Positions 11,401 to 23,106 of a DNA stretch of 64,000 nt are shown piece after piece. A program made the translations under genes and the position numbers. The stretch's first letter is position 1, and each line of letters opens with the position of its first letter. The notes beneath the pieces were generated by a model. The model saw only the letters and a list, made by a program, of their open reading frames with translations, made no database searches and was not told the DNA's origin. Source of the stretch: Acholoe squamosa (taxonomy: Eukaryota; Annelida; Polychaeta; Phyllodocida; Polynoidae); assembly GCA_949317995.1 (NCBI GenBank), contig OX439049.1, forward strand, positions 186,001 through 250,000, written 5' to 3'.

Positions 11401-11505
11401 AAAAGTCATGATGCAGGTATCATGGTGTGCAATATCGACAGGTATGTGCATGGGAATATCCAGGAAAAGCACTCAGAATCCCAGAAATCGTGGAATAATA
11501 AGAGG

Positions 11506-11547
11506 TAACCCTAACCCTAACCCAATTAGTAAGAGGGTTAGGGTTAG
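11506..11547. repeat. Head-to-head interstitial telomeric motif
   Basis: TAACCCTAACCCTAACCC is followed by a 12-bp spacer and then the inverse GGGTTAGGGTTAG. The short inverted arrangement could be a relic of double-strand break repair or part of a foldback. It is far too short to be a chromosome end. Confidence 0.7.
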
Positions 11548-11695
11548 TATTCAGAAGATTGAGGGATCGGTCCTCAGTGATGCCACCTTACCTTTAAATA
11601 GCCCATCACAAGGTATTAGGCAGACAAATGTGAATGTTCAGAGGTCGTGTTGTGTTTTGCATAAGAGGGAGTTGTTTTCAAAAGGTCTTTGATAT

Positions 11696-11746
11696 AAAAA
11701 CTTTTTAATCTTTAAAATAGAACTTTTTAATCTTTAAAATAGAACT
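11696..11746. repeat. Two-copy AT-rich tandem duplication
   Basis: The phrase AACTTTTTAATCTTTAAAAT is present twice in tandem, followed by AGAACTT. It is a short local duplication with no known role. Confidence 0.7.
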
Positions 11747-11875
11747 TCATTTCTTTGTCAAGTATATCTGCTGCAGATTCGAAAAACCATCCTCAGTTTG
11801 TTCATGACACATCCATAGCGGACAAGCTAGACAGGTATATAGATAGATCACATTTACACTTGTTGCTTTTCCATT

Positions 11876-12386
11876 GAAAAACGACAAGCCTTGGGGGGCA
11901 CCTTGAGTACAGCTATTGTTGCACAATGGAGTTAAAACGACAAGCCTTGGGGGGCACCTTGAGTACAGCTATTGTTGCACAATGGAGTTAAAATGACAAG
12001 CCTTGGGGGGCACCTTGAGTACAGCTATTGTTGCACAATGGAGTTAAAATGACAAGGCTTGGGGGGCACCTTGAGTACAGCTATTGTTGCACAATGGAGT
12101 TAAAACGACAAGCCTTGGGGGGCACCTTGAGTACAGCTATTGTTGCACAATGGAGTTAAAATGACAAGCCTTGGGGGGCACCTTGAGTACAGCTATTGTT
12201 GCACAATGGAGTTAAAACGACAAGGCTTGGGGGGGGGCACCTTGAGTACAGCTATTGTTGCACAATGGAGTTAAAACGACAAGCCTTGGGGGGCACCTTG
12301 AGTACAGCTATTGTTGCACAATGGAGTTAAAATGACAAGCCTTGGGGGGCACCTTGAGTACAGCTATTGTTGCACAATGGAGTTAA
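11876..12386. repeat. 56-bp minisatellite, nine homogeneous copies
   Basis: Nine copies of a 56-bp unit (GACAAGCCTTGGGGGGCACC ... GTTGCACAATGGAGTT) are present. Differences are few: C/T in AACGACA versus AATGACA, G/C in AAGGCTT versus AAGCCTT, and a longer G run in copy 7. Such low divergence points to recent expansion or conversion. Confidence 0.92.
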
Positions 12387-13626
12387 CTGGGCCATTATTA
12401 CCTGAGGTTTTACTGATAACAATAGTTTTTACTAACTTGATTATCTCTTCACTTGTTACAATTCAGCCAGGGTTATTTTAGAGCAGAAGTTGCCTGTAAC
12501 TCTGGTTTCTGTGACTATTTGCTGTAAATCTACAGGAAGCCAATCACTCTAATTTTATACAACAATCCACAGTAATCATACAGTAACAACCACTGTGATC
12601 ATGCAGGAAAATCAATTCAGATCTACAGAAACATTTGCTGTAAATTAACAGCAAAATGTGTTGTAGAATTACAGAAAAATGTCTTGTAGATAAACAGCAA
12701 TATTATCTGTGAATGAACAGAACGTTCTGCTGAACATTGACAATAGAATATACTATAAATTTACAGAAACTTTTGCAGGCAACAATGGTTCCAGCAACTA
12801 CTGCTGTAAACGTTATCCGAGTCCAGACACTTGAATTTATGATTTAGACACAGGGACGGTGCTGCCCTCCAGTGGGGGACACTAGCAGAGGGCTATTTTG
12901 GAGAACCCTTTTTACGACCATGCACTAAATGTACTCCACATTCCTATTCTGTGGCAGGGTGACTGGATGGCATTGGGCATAGCTGTATGTAACAGTAATT
13001 ATACAAGATCCCTTACTGTACACATGTATCTCCTGGTGTAAACTTGTGATTACAAAGTAACTGTATTTTGGAATACTGCACTTTCTCCAGTGGGTTTACA
13101 GAAAACGTTTCTGTCATAAGCCAGAATTTCCTAATAGTGGAGTCATTAATTGCTGAAAACCACTTTGGTTTTGTCATAATGTGGGAACACCTGATGCAGT
13201 ATATGAGTTACTCATAGAGATAAAGGCAAACTAACCTGTGCATATTAAATGGATTAAATTGGATGAAATAGGCCTTGATAGGCTTTTATTACGATGGGTA
13301 GTTTATAGGCACACAAGCACCAAGCTGTGTACACAGGCTCCAAAACAGACGACTTAGATTAATCACCAAAATGTTCGACCTAAGAACAAAAAAAAAACAC
13401 ATATTTTTTCACTTTCCTGATTGGATAGGACTGGCCAAGCCGGATATTCTACTAGAACTGGCGATAAGATAGAACTATTGAAAGTCAAATCATCAGGAAA
13501 TCCACTATGTACACCGGCCATGGTGCATATTGCTGAAAACCAGCCAGGGGACTATATTGAAATAGTCCCCTCGCTTCGTAACAAGTCAGCACATCTGTGA
13601 GTGGCTTCAGTTTTACGGCAGTTCCC
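12387..13626. other. No recognisable gene
   Basis: This is AT-rich sequence with many short CTGTAAAT/ACAG-type motifs at 12480-12790 (a loose repetition of TTACAG and CTGTAAA). No frame, RNA gene or clear element is seen. Confidence 0.4.
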
Positions 13627-15066
13627 CACAGGCAGATACTGGGTTAGGATTAAAAGTCCAGTCCTCTATAGGCAGAAACTGGGTCAGGATTAAAAGTCCA
13701 GTCCTCTATAGCCCACTGGGCACATCAACATTGATTCAGCGTTGAAACAACGTTTGCAATGTTTGCATATCAACTTTTGATATAGGCTTGAAATATAGTT
13801 GAATTTGAAAGTTGACACAACATAATCAAAATCAACTGTGATTCAACATCTAACCATCAGCGCTGATTCAACATTTGTATTTCTATGTTGATTCAACGTT
13901 GACACAACATTGACACAACATTGATATGATGTTGAAACAACGTTGATATTTGTTAGGGCATTCTTTGTTGACATGTCAATGTTGAATCAACATTGAATCA
14001 ACATTGAAATCAATATTGTTGATTCAACATTGACAAATCAATGTTGAGTCAACATTGAATTGAGAACAATATTTCAACATTGATATGTCAACTGTTGATT
14101 GGATGTTTAAATGGTGTTGGTTAACAACATTGAAATAGAATCTTTGAAAAGGTGTTGAAGACAGGTCGATCAACATCATCAACACAATATCAACGGGTTG
14201 TCAACGTTGATGCAATGTTCTGTGCCCACTGGGAGGCAGAAACTGGGTCAGGATTAAAAGTCCAGTTCTCCATAGGCAGAAACTGGGTCAGGATTAAAAG
14301 TCCAATCCTCTAGAGGCAGAAACTGGGTCAGGATTAAAAGTCCAGTCCTCTATAGGCAGAAACTGGGTCAGGATTAAAAGTCCAGTTCCCCACAGGCAGA
14401 TACTGGGTCAGGATTAAAAGTCCAGTTCTCTATAGGCAGATACTGGGTCAGGATTAAAAGTCCAGTTCCCCACAGGCAGATACTGGGTCAGGATTAAAAG
14501 TCCAGTTCTCTATAGGCAGATACTGGGTCATGATTAAAAGTCCAGTTCTCTATAGGCAGATACTGGGTCAGGATTAAAAGTCCAGTCCTCTAGAGGCAGA
14601 AACTGGGTCAGGATTAAAAGTCCAGTTCTCTATACGCAGATACTGGGTCAGGATTAAAAGTCCAGTTCTCTATAGGCAGATACTGGGTCAGGATTAAAAG
14701 TCCAGTTCCCCACAGGCAGATACTGGGTCAGGATTAAAAGTCCAGTTCCCCACAGGCAGATACTGGGTCAGGATTAAAAGTCCAGTTCTCTATAGGCAGA
14801 TACTGGGTCAGGATTAAAAGTCCAGTTCTCTATAGGCAGATACTGGGTCAGGATTGAAAGTCCAGTTCTCTATAGGCAGATACTGGGTCAGGATTAAAAG
14901 TCCAGTTCTCTATAGGCAGATACTGGGTCAGGATTGAAAGTCCAGTCCTCTATACGCAGATACTGGGTCAGGATTAAAAGTCCAGTTCCCCACAGGCAGA
15001 TACTGGGTCAGGATTAAAAGTCCAGTTCCCCATAGGCAGATACTGGGTCAGGATTAAAAGTCCAAT
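13627..15066. repeat. 40-bp minisatellite split by a DNA transposon
   Basis: Units of 40 bp (GGCAGATACTGGGTCAGGAT then TAAAAGTCCAGTTCTCTATA) are found in about two copies at 13627-13711 and about 21 copies at 14234-15066. Variants AAACTGGG/TACTGGG and CTCTATA/CCCCACA alternate along the array. Period and phase resume exactly on both sides of the inserted element at 13712-14233. Confidence 0.93.
13712..14233. mobile_element. 522-bp MITE with CCCA(C/G)TGGGCACA ends
   Basis: The left end is CCCACTGGGCACA and the right end, read inverted, is CCCAGTGGGCACA. An AG dinucleotide flanks both sides, and the host repeat reads CTATAGGCAG without the insert. The interior is built of short inverted and direct runs of TTGATTCAACATTGA and CAACGTTGA, so the whole body is self-complementary. 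It has no coding capacity, so it is a non-autonomous DNA element. The superfamily is not assigned. Confidence 0.8.
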
Positions 15067-17080
15067 CCCTTGTACTCTCCTTTTGTCTTGTTAAGCGATT
15101 GAATGAGTCTTGTCCCACTTTTCAGCTGGGGGAATAATAAAAGGCACCAAAGGTTTTTACATTGACGGTAAGAGCTGTCACACTGTTTTCTAACCACAAG
15201 CAGTGATCCTTATCCTTATACATTAATATATACCCTTCAGTGTAGGTTTACAACATACAACGTGTCAGTGTACAGGGCCGGATGTGGCCAGACACACTTC
15301 ATATTTACACAGATACATTATCTGTAACTTTATGGACCTGACTCAGCCCTCATACTCAGTCAATAAAACACAACTGGTCAATTGCAGTGAACGGGGGTCA
15401 CAAAGGATAAATTTAATGACAAAATTAAAATGCCCGAACAATTCTGAAATTTACTGTCTGAAAAAAAACTAATACCAATAATTGCTCATTTGAGGTAGAA
15501 ATCAATTATATAGCAATTTTGGCTGAAAATGGTGCTTTGGAAGACGCATCAGCTATCCATGTTCAAATAGCCAAACGCATTTCAATTTCGGTTTGTTAGA
15601 TCCTATATATCACCCCTTATACTGGCAATCTGATATAACTATTGGTTAAATAATTTGGATTTTACCTTGCATAATCCTTTGTGTGGCACGTATAGTCCGA
15701 GATTTATGTGTCTTTTATGAAAGGTGGCTGGTAGAATTTTGTGTTTATTTCTGTTATCAATACCTTATATAAGTAGAATGGTTTGGGAATAATACGGGCC
15801 CATACCAGGCAGCATTGAACATTATGAGGATATAGAATATGTGGCACGTATGGTTCCTCTAAAACTACCCCAATCCTACTTCACACCCATCAGAATAGCT
15901 GCTTACATGTTTGATACCAGGATTTATTCTATGTTCTTTATCGAACTTGATACATAAACATTATTTTCTACTCTTTTTAAACTTATCTTTATAGTGTTTT
16001 TTATCTGTTATAATCCAATAAAAGTTCAGCTACACCACAGGGTAATTAACACTAACTTCTTAAACATAAGAGAAATGGTAAATAAAGTGACTATATAGAA
16101 TCTACACATTATTGACAATTGAGAAATACAGAAATGCCTCATATTTCACAAGTATTATGCTTATCATAGAGTATTCAACATAAAAAATGATAAAAACTTG
16201 CCCCAAATCGTCAAAAATACACCATAAATTGAAAGCTGCTGCCTTAAATATTAATTTCAGACAGTAAAAGTAGGGTACACAATGAAGCTAATAAGGACCC
16301 TAATCCAATGGAAATGAGAAAAATGAGGCAAATAATCATTTGCCTTTATCCCCTTTCCATGGGGAAATGTCAGTGTGACACTGGTTCAATGCAATTGACC
16401 AAATACACTCTACAAGTCCCCTTGTTCTGAGTTTCTGCTCTTTGTAGTATCCAGGATTCTGTCTGAGGGAAAGGAATCAGTCGATTTGGATATAAATAAC
16501 GACAAATTGAGAGAGGTGCTCACTAACACTATTTGCTGAATGCCGTCTAATAGTGCACTGTCCCCTGACCATAGAGGGTTTATACATGTATACAGCAGTC
16601 ACTGCCCACGTGGCAGAAGAACGTTTTGCATCTTTTTAAGTTTCCTTTTTTCTTAACGGTGAAAATAAAAACTCAAAACATGTTCCCAATTTCTAAAAAA
16701 AAGAAAAGTTTCATTTATAGTATCGAGGTTGGGTGTGGCTCTTTATACTCCCAACTCCACCTTTCAACTGCTTTGAATTGTAGGTTAAAGAAATTACCTT
16801 AAAAGTGTAACAACGAAGGTGTTTGCAATGTCAAATAACCTAGTAAAATGTATACATAAGAAAACCTTTTTTTTCTATTCAAGCCTTTTCCAAACATTTG
16901 TCAAGTTGGTATCCTGGACATAGTTTGTGTATGGATCGCAAAGCCAAGTGGCGATAAGTACACAAGGATGCTGTTCCTAACAGGAGCAGCAAAATTTATC
17001 AGTAAGGATATTATCAGACAGAACTAAATTGGTAAGAAATCAAGTCCCAGGTGCATTCTCTAGCTTTCCCTTCAAATGAG
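15067..17080. other. No recognisable gene
   Basis: This is 2 kb of AT-rich, unique-looking sequence. No convincing frame, RNA gene, terminal repeat or splice-bounded exon is seen. Confidence 0.4.
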
Positions 17081-20000
17081 GGTGCACCTTATACACAGGG
17101 TGCACCTTATACAACAGGTGCATCTAATACACAGGGTGCACCTTATATTCAGGGTGCACCTTATACACAGGGTGCACCTTATACACAGGGTGCGCCTTAT
17201 ACACGGGGTGCACCATGCATATAAGGTGCACACCAGCATATAAGCTGCACCCTGTGTATAAGGTGCACCCTGTGTATAAGGTGCACCCTGTGTATAAGGT
17301 GCACACTGTGTATAAGGTGCACCCTGTGTTTAAGGTGCACCCTGTGTATAAGGTGCACCCTGTGTATAAGGTGCACCCCATGTATAAGGTGCACACTGTG
17401 TATAAGGTGCACCCTGTGTATAAGGTGCATCCAGTGTATTAGATGCAACTGTTGTATAAGGTGCACTCTGTGTATAAGGTGCACCCTGTGTATAAGGTGC
17501 ACCCTGTGTATAAGGTGCACCCTGTGTATAAGGTGCACCCTGTGTTTAAGGTGCACCCTGTGTATAAGGTGCACCCTGTGTATAAGGTGCACCCTGTGTG
17601 TAAGGTGCACCCTGTATATAAGGTGCACCCTGTATATAAGGTGCACCCTGTGTATAAGGTGCACCCTGTGTATAAGGTGCACCCTGTATATAAGGTGCAC
17701 CCTGTATATAAGGTGCAGCCTGTGTATAAGGTGCACCCCGTGTATAAGGCGCACCCCGTGTATAAGGCGCACCCTGTGTATAAGGTGCACCCTGTATATA
17801 AGGTGCAGCCTGTGTATAAGGTGCACCCCATGTATAAGGCGCACCCTGTGTATAAGCTGTACCCTGTGTATAAGGTGCACCCTGTGTTTCAGGTGCACCT
17901 GTGTATAAGGTGCACCTTATACACAGGGTGCACCTTATAAATGAGGTGCACCTTATACACGGGGTGCACCATGCATATAAGGTGCACACCAGCATATAAG
18001 ATGCACCCTGTGTATAAGGTGCACCCTGTGTATAAGGTGCACCCTGTGTATAAGGTGCACCCTGTGTATAAGGTGCACCCTGTGTATAAGGTGCACTCTA
18101 TGTATACGGTGCACCCTGTGTGAAAGGGGCACCCTGCATATAAGATGCACCCTGCATATAAGGTGCTCCCTGTGTATAAGGTGCACCCCGTGTATAAGGC
18201 GCACCCTGTGTATAAGCTGCACCCTGTGTATAAGCTGCACCCTGTGTTTCAGGTGCACCCTGTGTATAAGGTGCACCTTATACACAGGGTGCACCTTATA
18301 CACAGGGTGCACCCCTTGTATAAGGTGCACCCCGTGTATAAGGTGCATCCTGTGTATAAGGTTCACCCTGTGTATAAGGTTCACCCTGCATATAAGCTGC
18401 ACCCTCTGTATAAGGTGCACCTTATAAACAGGGTGCACCTTATACATGAGGTGCACCTTATACACAGGGAGCACCTTATATGCAGGGTGCATCTTATATG
18501 CAGGGTGCCCCTTTCACACGGGGTGCACCGTATACATAGAGTGCACCTTATACACAGGGTGCACCTTATACACAGGGTGCACCTTATACACAGGGTACAC
18601 CTTATACACAGGGTGCACCTTATACACAGGGTGCACTTTATACACTGGGTGCACCTTACACACAGGGTGCACCTTATACATGGGGTGCACCTTATACACA
18701 GGGTGCACCTTATACACAGGGTGCACCTTATACACAGAGTGCACCTTATACAACATTTGCATCTAATACACTGGATGCACCTTATACACAGGGTGCACCT
18801 TATACACAGTGTGCACCTTATACATGGGGTGCACCTTATACACAGGGTGCACCTTATACAACAGGTGCATCTAATACACTATATGCACCTTATATACAGA
18901 GTGCATCTTATACAACAGGTGCATCTAATACACTATATGCACCTTATATACAGGGTGCACCTTATACAACAGGTGCATCTAATACACTATATGCACCTTA
19001 TATACATGGTGCACCTTATACAACAGGTGCATCTAATACACTATATGCACCTTATATACAGGGTGCACCTTATACAACAGGTGCATCTAATACACTATAT
19101 GCACCTTATACACAGGGTGCACCTTATACAACAGGTGCATCTAATACACTGGATGCACCTTATATACAGGGTGCACCTTATACACAGGATGCACCTTATA
19201 CACAGGGTGCACCTTATACACAGGGTGCACCTTATACACAGGCTGCACCTTATACACAGGCTGCACCTTATACACAGAGTGCACCTTATACACAGGCTGC
19301 ACCTTATACACAAGGTTCACCTTATACACAGGGTGCACCTTATATACAGGGTGCACCTTATACACAGAATGCACCTTATACACAGGGTGCGCCTTATACA
19401 TGGGGTGCACCTTATACACAGGGTGCACCTTATACACAGGGTGCACCTTATACACAGGGTGCACCTTATACACAGGGTGCACCTTATACACAGGGTGCAC
19501 CTTATATACAGGGTGCACCTTATACACAGGGTGCACCTTATATATAGGCTGCACCTTATACACAGGGTGCACCTTATACACAGGGTGCACCTTATACACA
19601 GGGTGCACCTTATACACAGGATGCACCTTATACACAGGGTGCACCTTATATAAAGGCTGCACCTTATACACAGGGTGCACCTTATACACAGGGTGCACCT
19701 TATACACAGAGTGCACCTTATACAACATTTGCATCTAATACACTGGATGCACCTTATACAAAGGTGCATCTAATACACTGGATGCACCTTATACACAGGG
19801 TGCACCTTATACAACAGGTGCATCTAATACACTATATGCACCTTATATACAGGGTGCACCTTATACACAGAGTGCACCTTATACACAGGGTGCACCTTAT
19901 ACAACAGGTGCATCTAATACACTGGATGCACCTTATATACAGGGTGCACCTTATACACAGGGTGCACCTTATACACAGGCTGCACCTTATATACAGGGTG

Positions 20001-20384
20001 CACCTTATACACAGAATGCACCTTATACACAGGGTGCGCCTTATACACGGGGTGCACCTTATACACAGGGTGCACCTTATACACAGGGTGCACCTTATAC
20101 ACAGGGTTCACCTTATACACAGGGTGCACCTTATACACAGGGTGCACCTTATATACAGGGTGCACCTTATATACAGGGTGCACCTTATACACAGGGTGCA
20201 CCTTATATATAGGCTGCACCTTATACACAGGGTGCACCTTATACACAGGGTGCACCTTATATACAGGGTGCACCTTATACACAGGGTGCACCTTATACAC
20301 AGGGTGCACCTTATATACAGGGTGCACCTTATACACAGGATGCACCTTATATGCATGGTGCACCTTATACACAGGGTGCTTTTT
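17081..20384. repeat. 3.3-kb 18-bp minisatellite with orientation switches
   Basis: About 180 units of GTGTATAAGGTGCACCCT (18 bp) are present. Orientation flips several times: inverse at 17081-17215, direct to about 17900, short alternating blocks to about 18410, then inverse to the end. At the flips the palindrome TATAAGGTGCACCTTATA is formed. At 18850-19150 and 19790-19950 a higher-order 54-bp unit (three monomers including ACAACAGGTGCATCTAATAC) is repeated. Because 18 is divisible by three, long frames on both strands stay open (HLIHRV, KVHPVY, YTGCTL); these are not credible proteins. A few units keep CCCCGTGTATAAGGCGCACC, close to the MITE terminus at 54893. Confidence 0.95.
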
Positions 20385-20670
20385 AAGCATACCCAATAGG
20401 AGTTCGGGCTAATTTTAAAATATACAGAAAGTTCTGAAGGTGATTTTTTAACAGACCACAACTGCACACTTTTGCCAAATTTCCCATAGGAATAGCACAA
20501 TTACCGCTGTATAGCTTGTTGCAATCGCCGGGCCTTGACTGAGAAACGACCGGTTCACTGGCCAACACTTCCACAGTTAACCCATATATTAAACCTTAAT
20601 ACAAGTCATGTCAGGGACAATTTTAAGGCTTTGGAAATGACAATGAATCCTTCTCTGACTTTTTGAAAGA
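20385..20670. other. Unassigned sequence
   Basis: Nothing recognisable lies between the end of the 18-bp array and the 68-bp duplication. Confidence 0.4.
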
Positions 20671-20806
20671 GCAGATGTAGAGATGCACAAGAGTGTGATA
20701 TAGATGTTGAGTTCTGCCCAGCCCTGAGGGAGTCACAGGCAGATGTAGAGATGCACAAGAGTGTGATATAGATGTTATGTTCTGCCCAGCCCTGAGGGAG
20801 TCACAG
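20671..20806. repeat. 68-bp tandem duplication
   Basis: Two adjacent 68-bp copies begin GCAGATGTAGAGATGCACAA and end GGGAGTCACAG. They differ at one or two positions (TGTTGAG versus TGTTATG), so the duplication is recent. Confidence 0.9.
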
Positions 20807-21445
20807 GCAGGTACCAAGATACATGGGTGCTCAAAATTCTCAGGATGTCACACTGCTAGGTACTGCTGTCACTTTTTAGGAATGATGGCGCGTCAATCTG
20901 TCACTTTTTATGTATATGCCAATACACTAGGAAATTTTGAAATTGTTGCCGTCCCTCATTTTCTAAGACCTCTGTGTCATGAGGGTGACTTTTAACCCAT
21001 GTATAGGCACAGGTAGAATGTGCTACATGATGGTTATTTACACAGTCACACAGTCAGCACATGTTGTTGTACCATGCAGCAGTACCACTTACCTATTACT
21101 CACTATGGTACACACAGTCCTTCACAAAGCTAATGTAGCTGTAGAATTCCTACCTGTATATCTGGGTGTGCTATAGATGAAGGTAATCCCACACACAGAG
21201 TTACACCAGTCCCCCACTGTCTACAACTACAGGCGTCCTTGTACAGACCAGGGGCAGAGTACACAGCTCTATTAACGCCTTATCTCTCCTTATCTAGGTT
21301 AGGCCTTGATAAGAGACATAATGCTCCACCACTCCCGCCATTGGTCACCTACACAGCTCTGGGACACATCATTACAGGAATTTATGAAATATCCACAGGT
21401 ATTTGTACATCAGAGCAGATTGGAGACTGCAATGTTTAATAGTAT

Positions 21446-21552
21446 AGAGGTTAAGATTTGCCTACTTGTAACGTGTATGGCAACGACTAGCCTACCATTT
21501 CCTACCATTCTAGGCGTACACGTTGCCATAGACGTAGTGATCTTAACCTCTC
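21446..21552. mobile_element. Small MITE with AGAGGTTAAGAT inverted ends
   Basis: The left end AGAGGTTAAGAT (21446-21457) is matched by ATCTTAACCTCT (21540-21551). TAGTAT stands directly outside on the left (21440-21445) and, after one base, on the right (21553-21558) as a possible target duplication. The inner arms also pair partly (CGTGTATGGCAACG with CGTTGCCATAGACG). Confidence 0.55.
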
Positions 21553-21929
21553 TAGTATTGCCGCGCTTTATAATGCCTTATTAACCAAGTCACATTATTA
21601 TAAGTAGCAGACACTATGTGTGGCTGTATCAGACACTATGTGTGGCTGTATGTAGTAGGTAAATAGGGCTGTACTGCAGTTAGACAGGACAGAGACATGA
21701 TCTGTGTACCCTATCTATGTACTCTGTACACACGGTGTAGGCCTAATCGTTACATGTATGTATATTACTCTGTATATGGGGTCTGTATGGTAATGTTTAC
21801 TTATAACTGTAGCAACTTGTGGCCAACAAGTATATCACTTGTGAAAAGTAGTATATAGGGGCAAACTCAGCACATAGGAACAGCTATTGAAATCGATTTG
21901 ACCTACTTAAGACCTACTTGACCTCGACC

Positions 21930-22100
21930 TCGAGAGCTCTCGACCAATCAGAAGCCAGGATTTGACCGGAAACCACGCCCATGACCATATATGGGCATGT
22001 GACCTAGTTTTTTTGGCTAAGAGCTATGACGTCATCACATAATGATAACAGGTCATGACCTCATTGTTCAAGCTCTGATTGCCATGGCAACTGTCAAAAA
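21930..22100. promoter_or_regulatory. Cluster of promoter-type motifs (CCAAT, CArG, CRE, X-box)
   Basis: Within about 170 bp there are GACCAATCAG (NF-Y type), CCATATATGG (a perfect CArG box), TGACGTCA (a perfect CRE, near 22028), and ATTGCCATGGCAAC (close to an RFX X-box). No start site or adjacent intact gene is visible. The nearest coding remnant is the minus-strand Death-domain gene, whose end, not start, faces this cluster. Confidence 0.35.
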
Positions 22101-22675
22101 TAAACAAAATGTAATCACCTGACACCTAGTGGATACTATTGGAACTGCTTATAGCTGGGTTTAGTGGAGCCCTCTTGTGGTTCAACAAAAATAGTGGCAC
22201 CCTCACGACTGTCACCTAGTGGATATTATTGGAACTGCTTATAGCTGGAGCCTCCTGTCTCATTTTTCTATATCTTACCCCTTTGTAACATATGATTTGT
22301 AGTGCTAAAACGAATCTCATGTACCAGTACTGTATTTTGTGATTATAACTTCAACTATTGTATTGTACACCATGTAACATGTTTCTTTCCTTTGCCTCTA
22401 GCTAGAGTTTGTGAAATAAAATAAATTAAAGATAAATTGAATTGGTTAGGAAGTGACTTGTAATATCTATGTAACTTTTAAGGGTAGGGGAAAGTATAAC
22501 TTAGTTTTTTGAGCATCAAGAAATGAAATGTGTAATCAACACAACACAACGTAGGTTCATTTTTAACTTCTATTTCATTTTTTTGTGCATATGCAACAGA
22601 AAGAGGTGTTAGCTCTTGTTGATCCATGGTGAATGAAAGCTCAAACCTCAACAGTGGTGTCTTTTAAGTTAGGTG

Positions 22676-23102
22676 TGTAGGGGCACGGTTTGTGATAGCA
22701 TTAGATAGGTACGAGATTGGTCAGTTCCTGAGTGGGGCGGACACTTGGATCCGGGTCGGGTGCGCTGGGCGAGTGGTGGTAGCACTGCTCTCCGGGCTTC
22801 CCGGCTTAGACTCAAGGAGTCGCCACCCAACCCCTGTGGCTATATAAAGCCGGGTCGGTGACTGGCGAGGACAGAATCCTTAAGGACTCTGTACGAATAG
22901 GAGTGCTTTCTCTCCTCTGGCTCTGAGAACTTATATGGGTAGCTAACACTTTGGTACGATTGATTCGGAACTCGGAAACCTTTAGTTGATCTGTAATTAG
23001 GAATCCTGAATAAAACCTTGTTGCCTCTTATGTGACCGGAGACTGTCATTTGGTAGTTCTTTCCGCATAAGACATACAAACTCAGAATACTTGACCATTA
23101 CA
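22676..23102 (+). mobile_element. Solo LTR (Gypsy-type), 427 bp
   Basis: It begins TGTAGGGGCACGG and ends GACCATTACA. It is flanked by the 4-bp duplication GGTG (22672-22675 and 23103-23106). A TATATAAAG box lies at 22841-22849 and AATAAA at 23009-23014, the layout of U3 and R. The start matches the LTR of the Gypsy element at 50364 (TGTAGGGGCCGGC), and both end CCATTACA. No internal region adjoins it, so it is a solo LTR left by recombination. It interrupts the Death-domain remnant just after the domain. Confidence 0.85.
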
Positions 23103-23106
23103 GGTG

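Noticed and set aside
11506..11547. Chromosome end
   Set aside because: Only five repeats in inverted orientation, with unique sequence on both sides.
11876..15066. Regularly spaced repeats resembling a CRISPR array
   Set aside because: Units are directly contiguous without unique spacers, the genome is eukaryotic, and there are no cas genes.
17124..20399. Long open frames on both strands (HLIHRV, KVHPVY, YTGCTL repeats)
   Set aside because: An 18-bp unit without stops leaves almost every frame open on both strands. There is no start context, flanking exon or composition of a real protein.
22735..22860. tRNA-like or GC-rich host promoter with TATATAAAG
   Set aside because: The TATA box and surrounding GC-rich sequence fall within the solo LTR at 22676-23102 and are explained by its U3 region.
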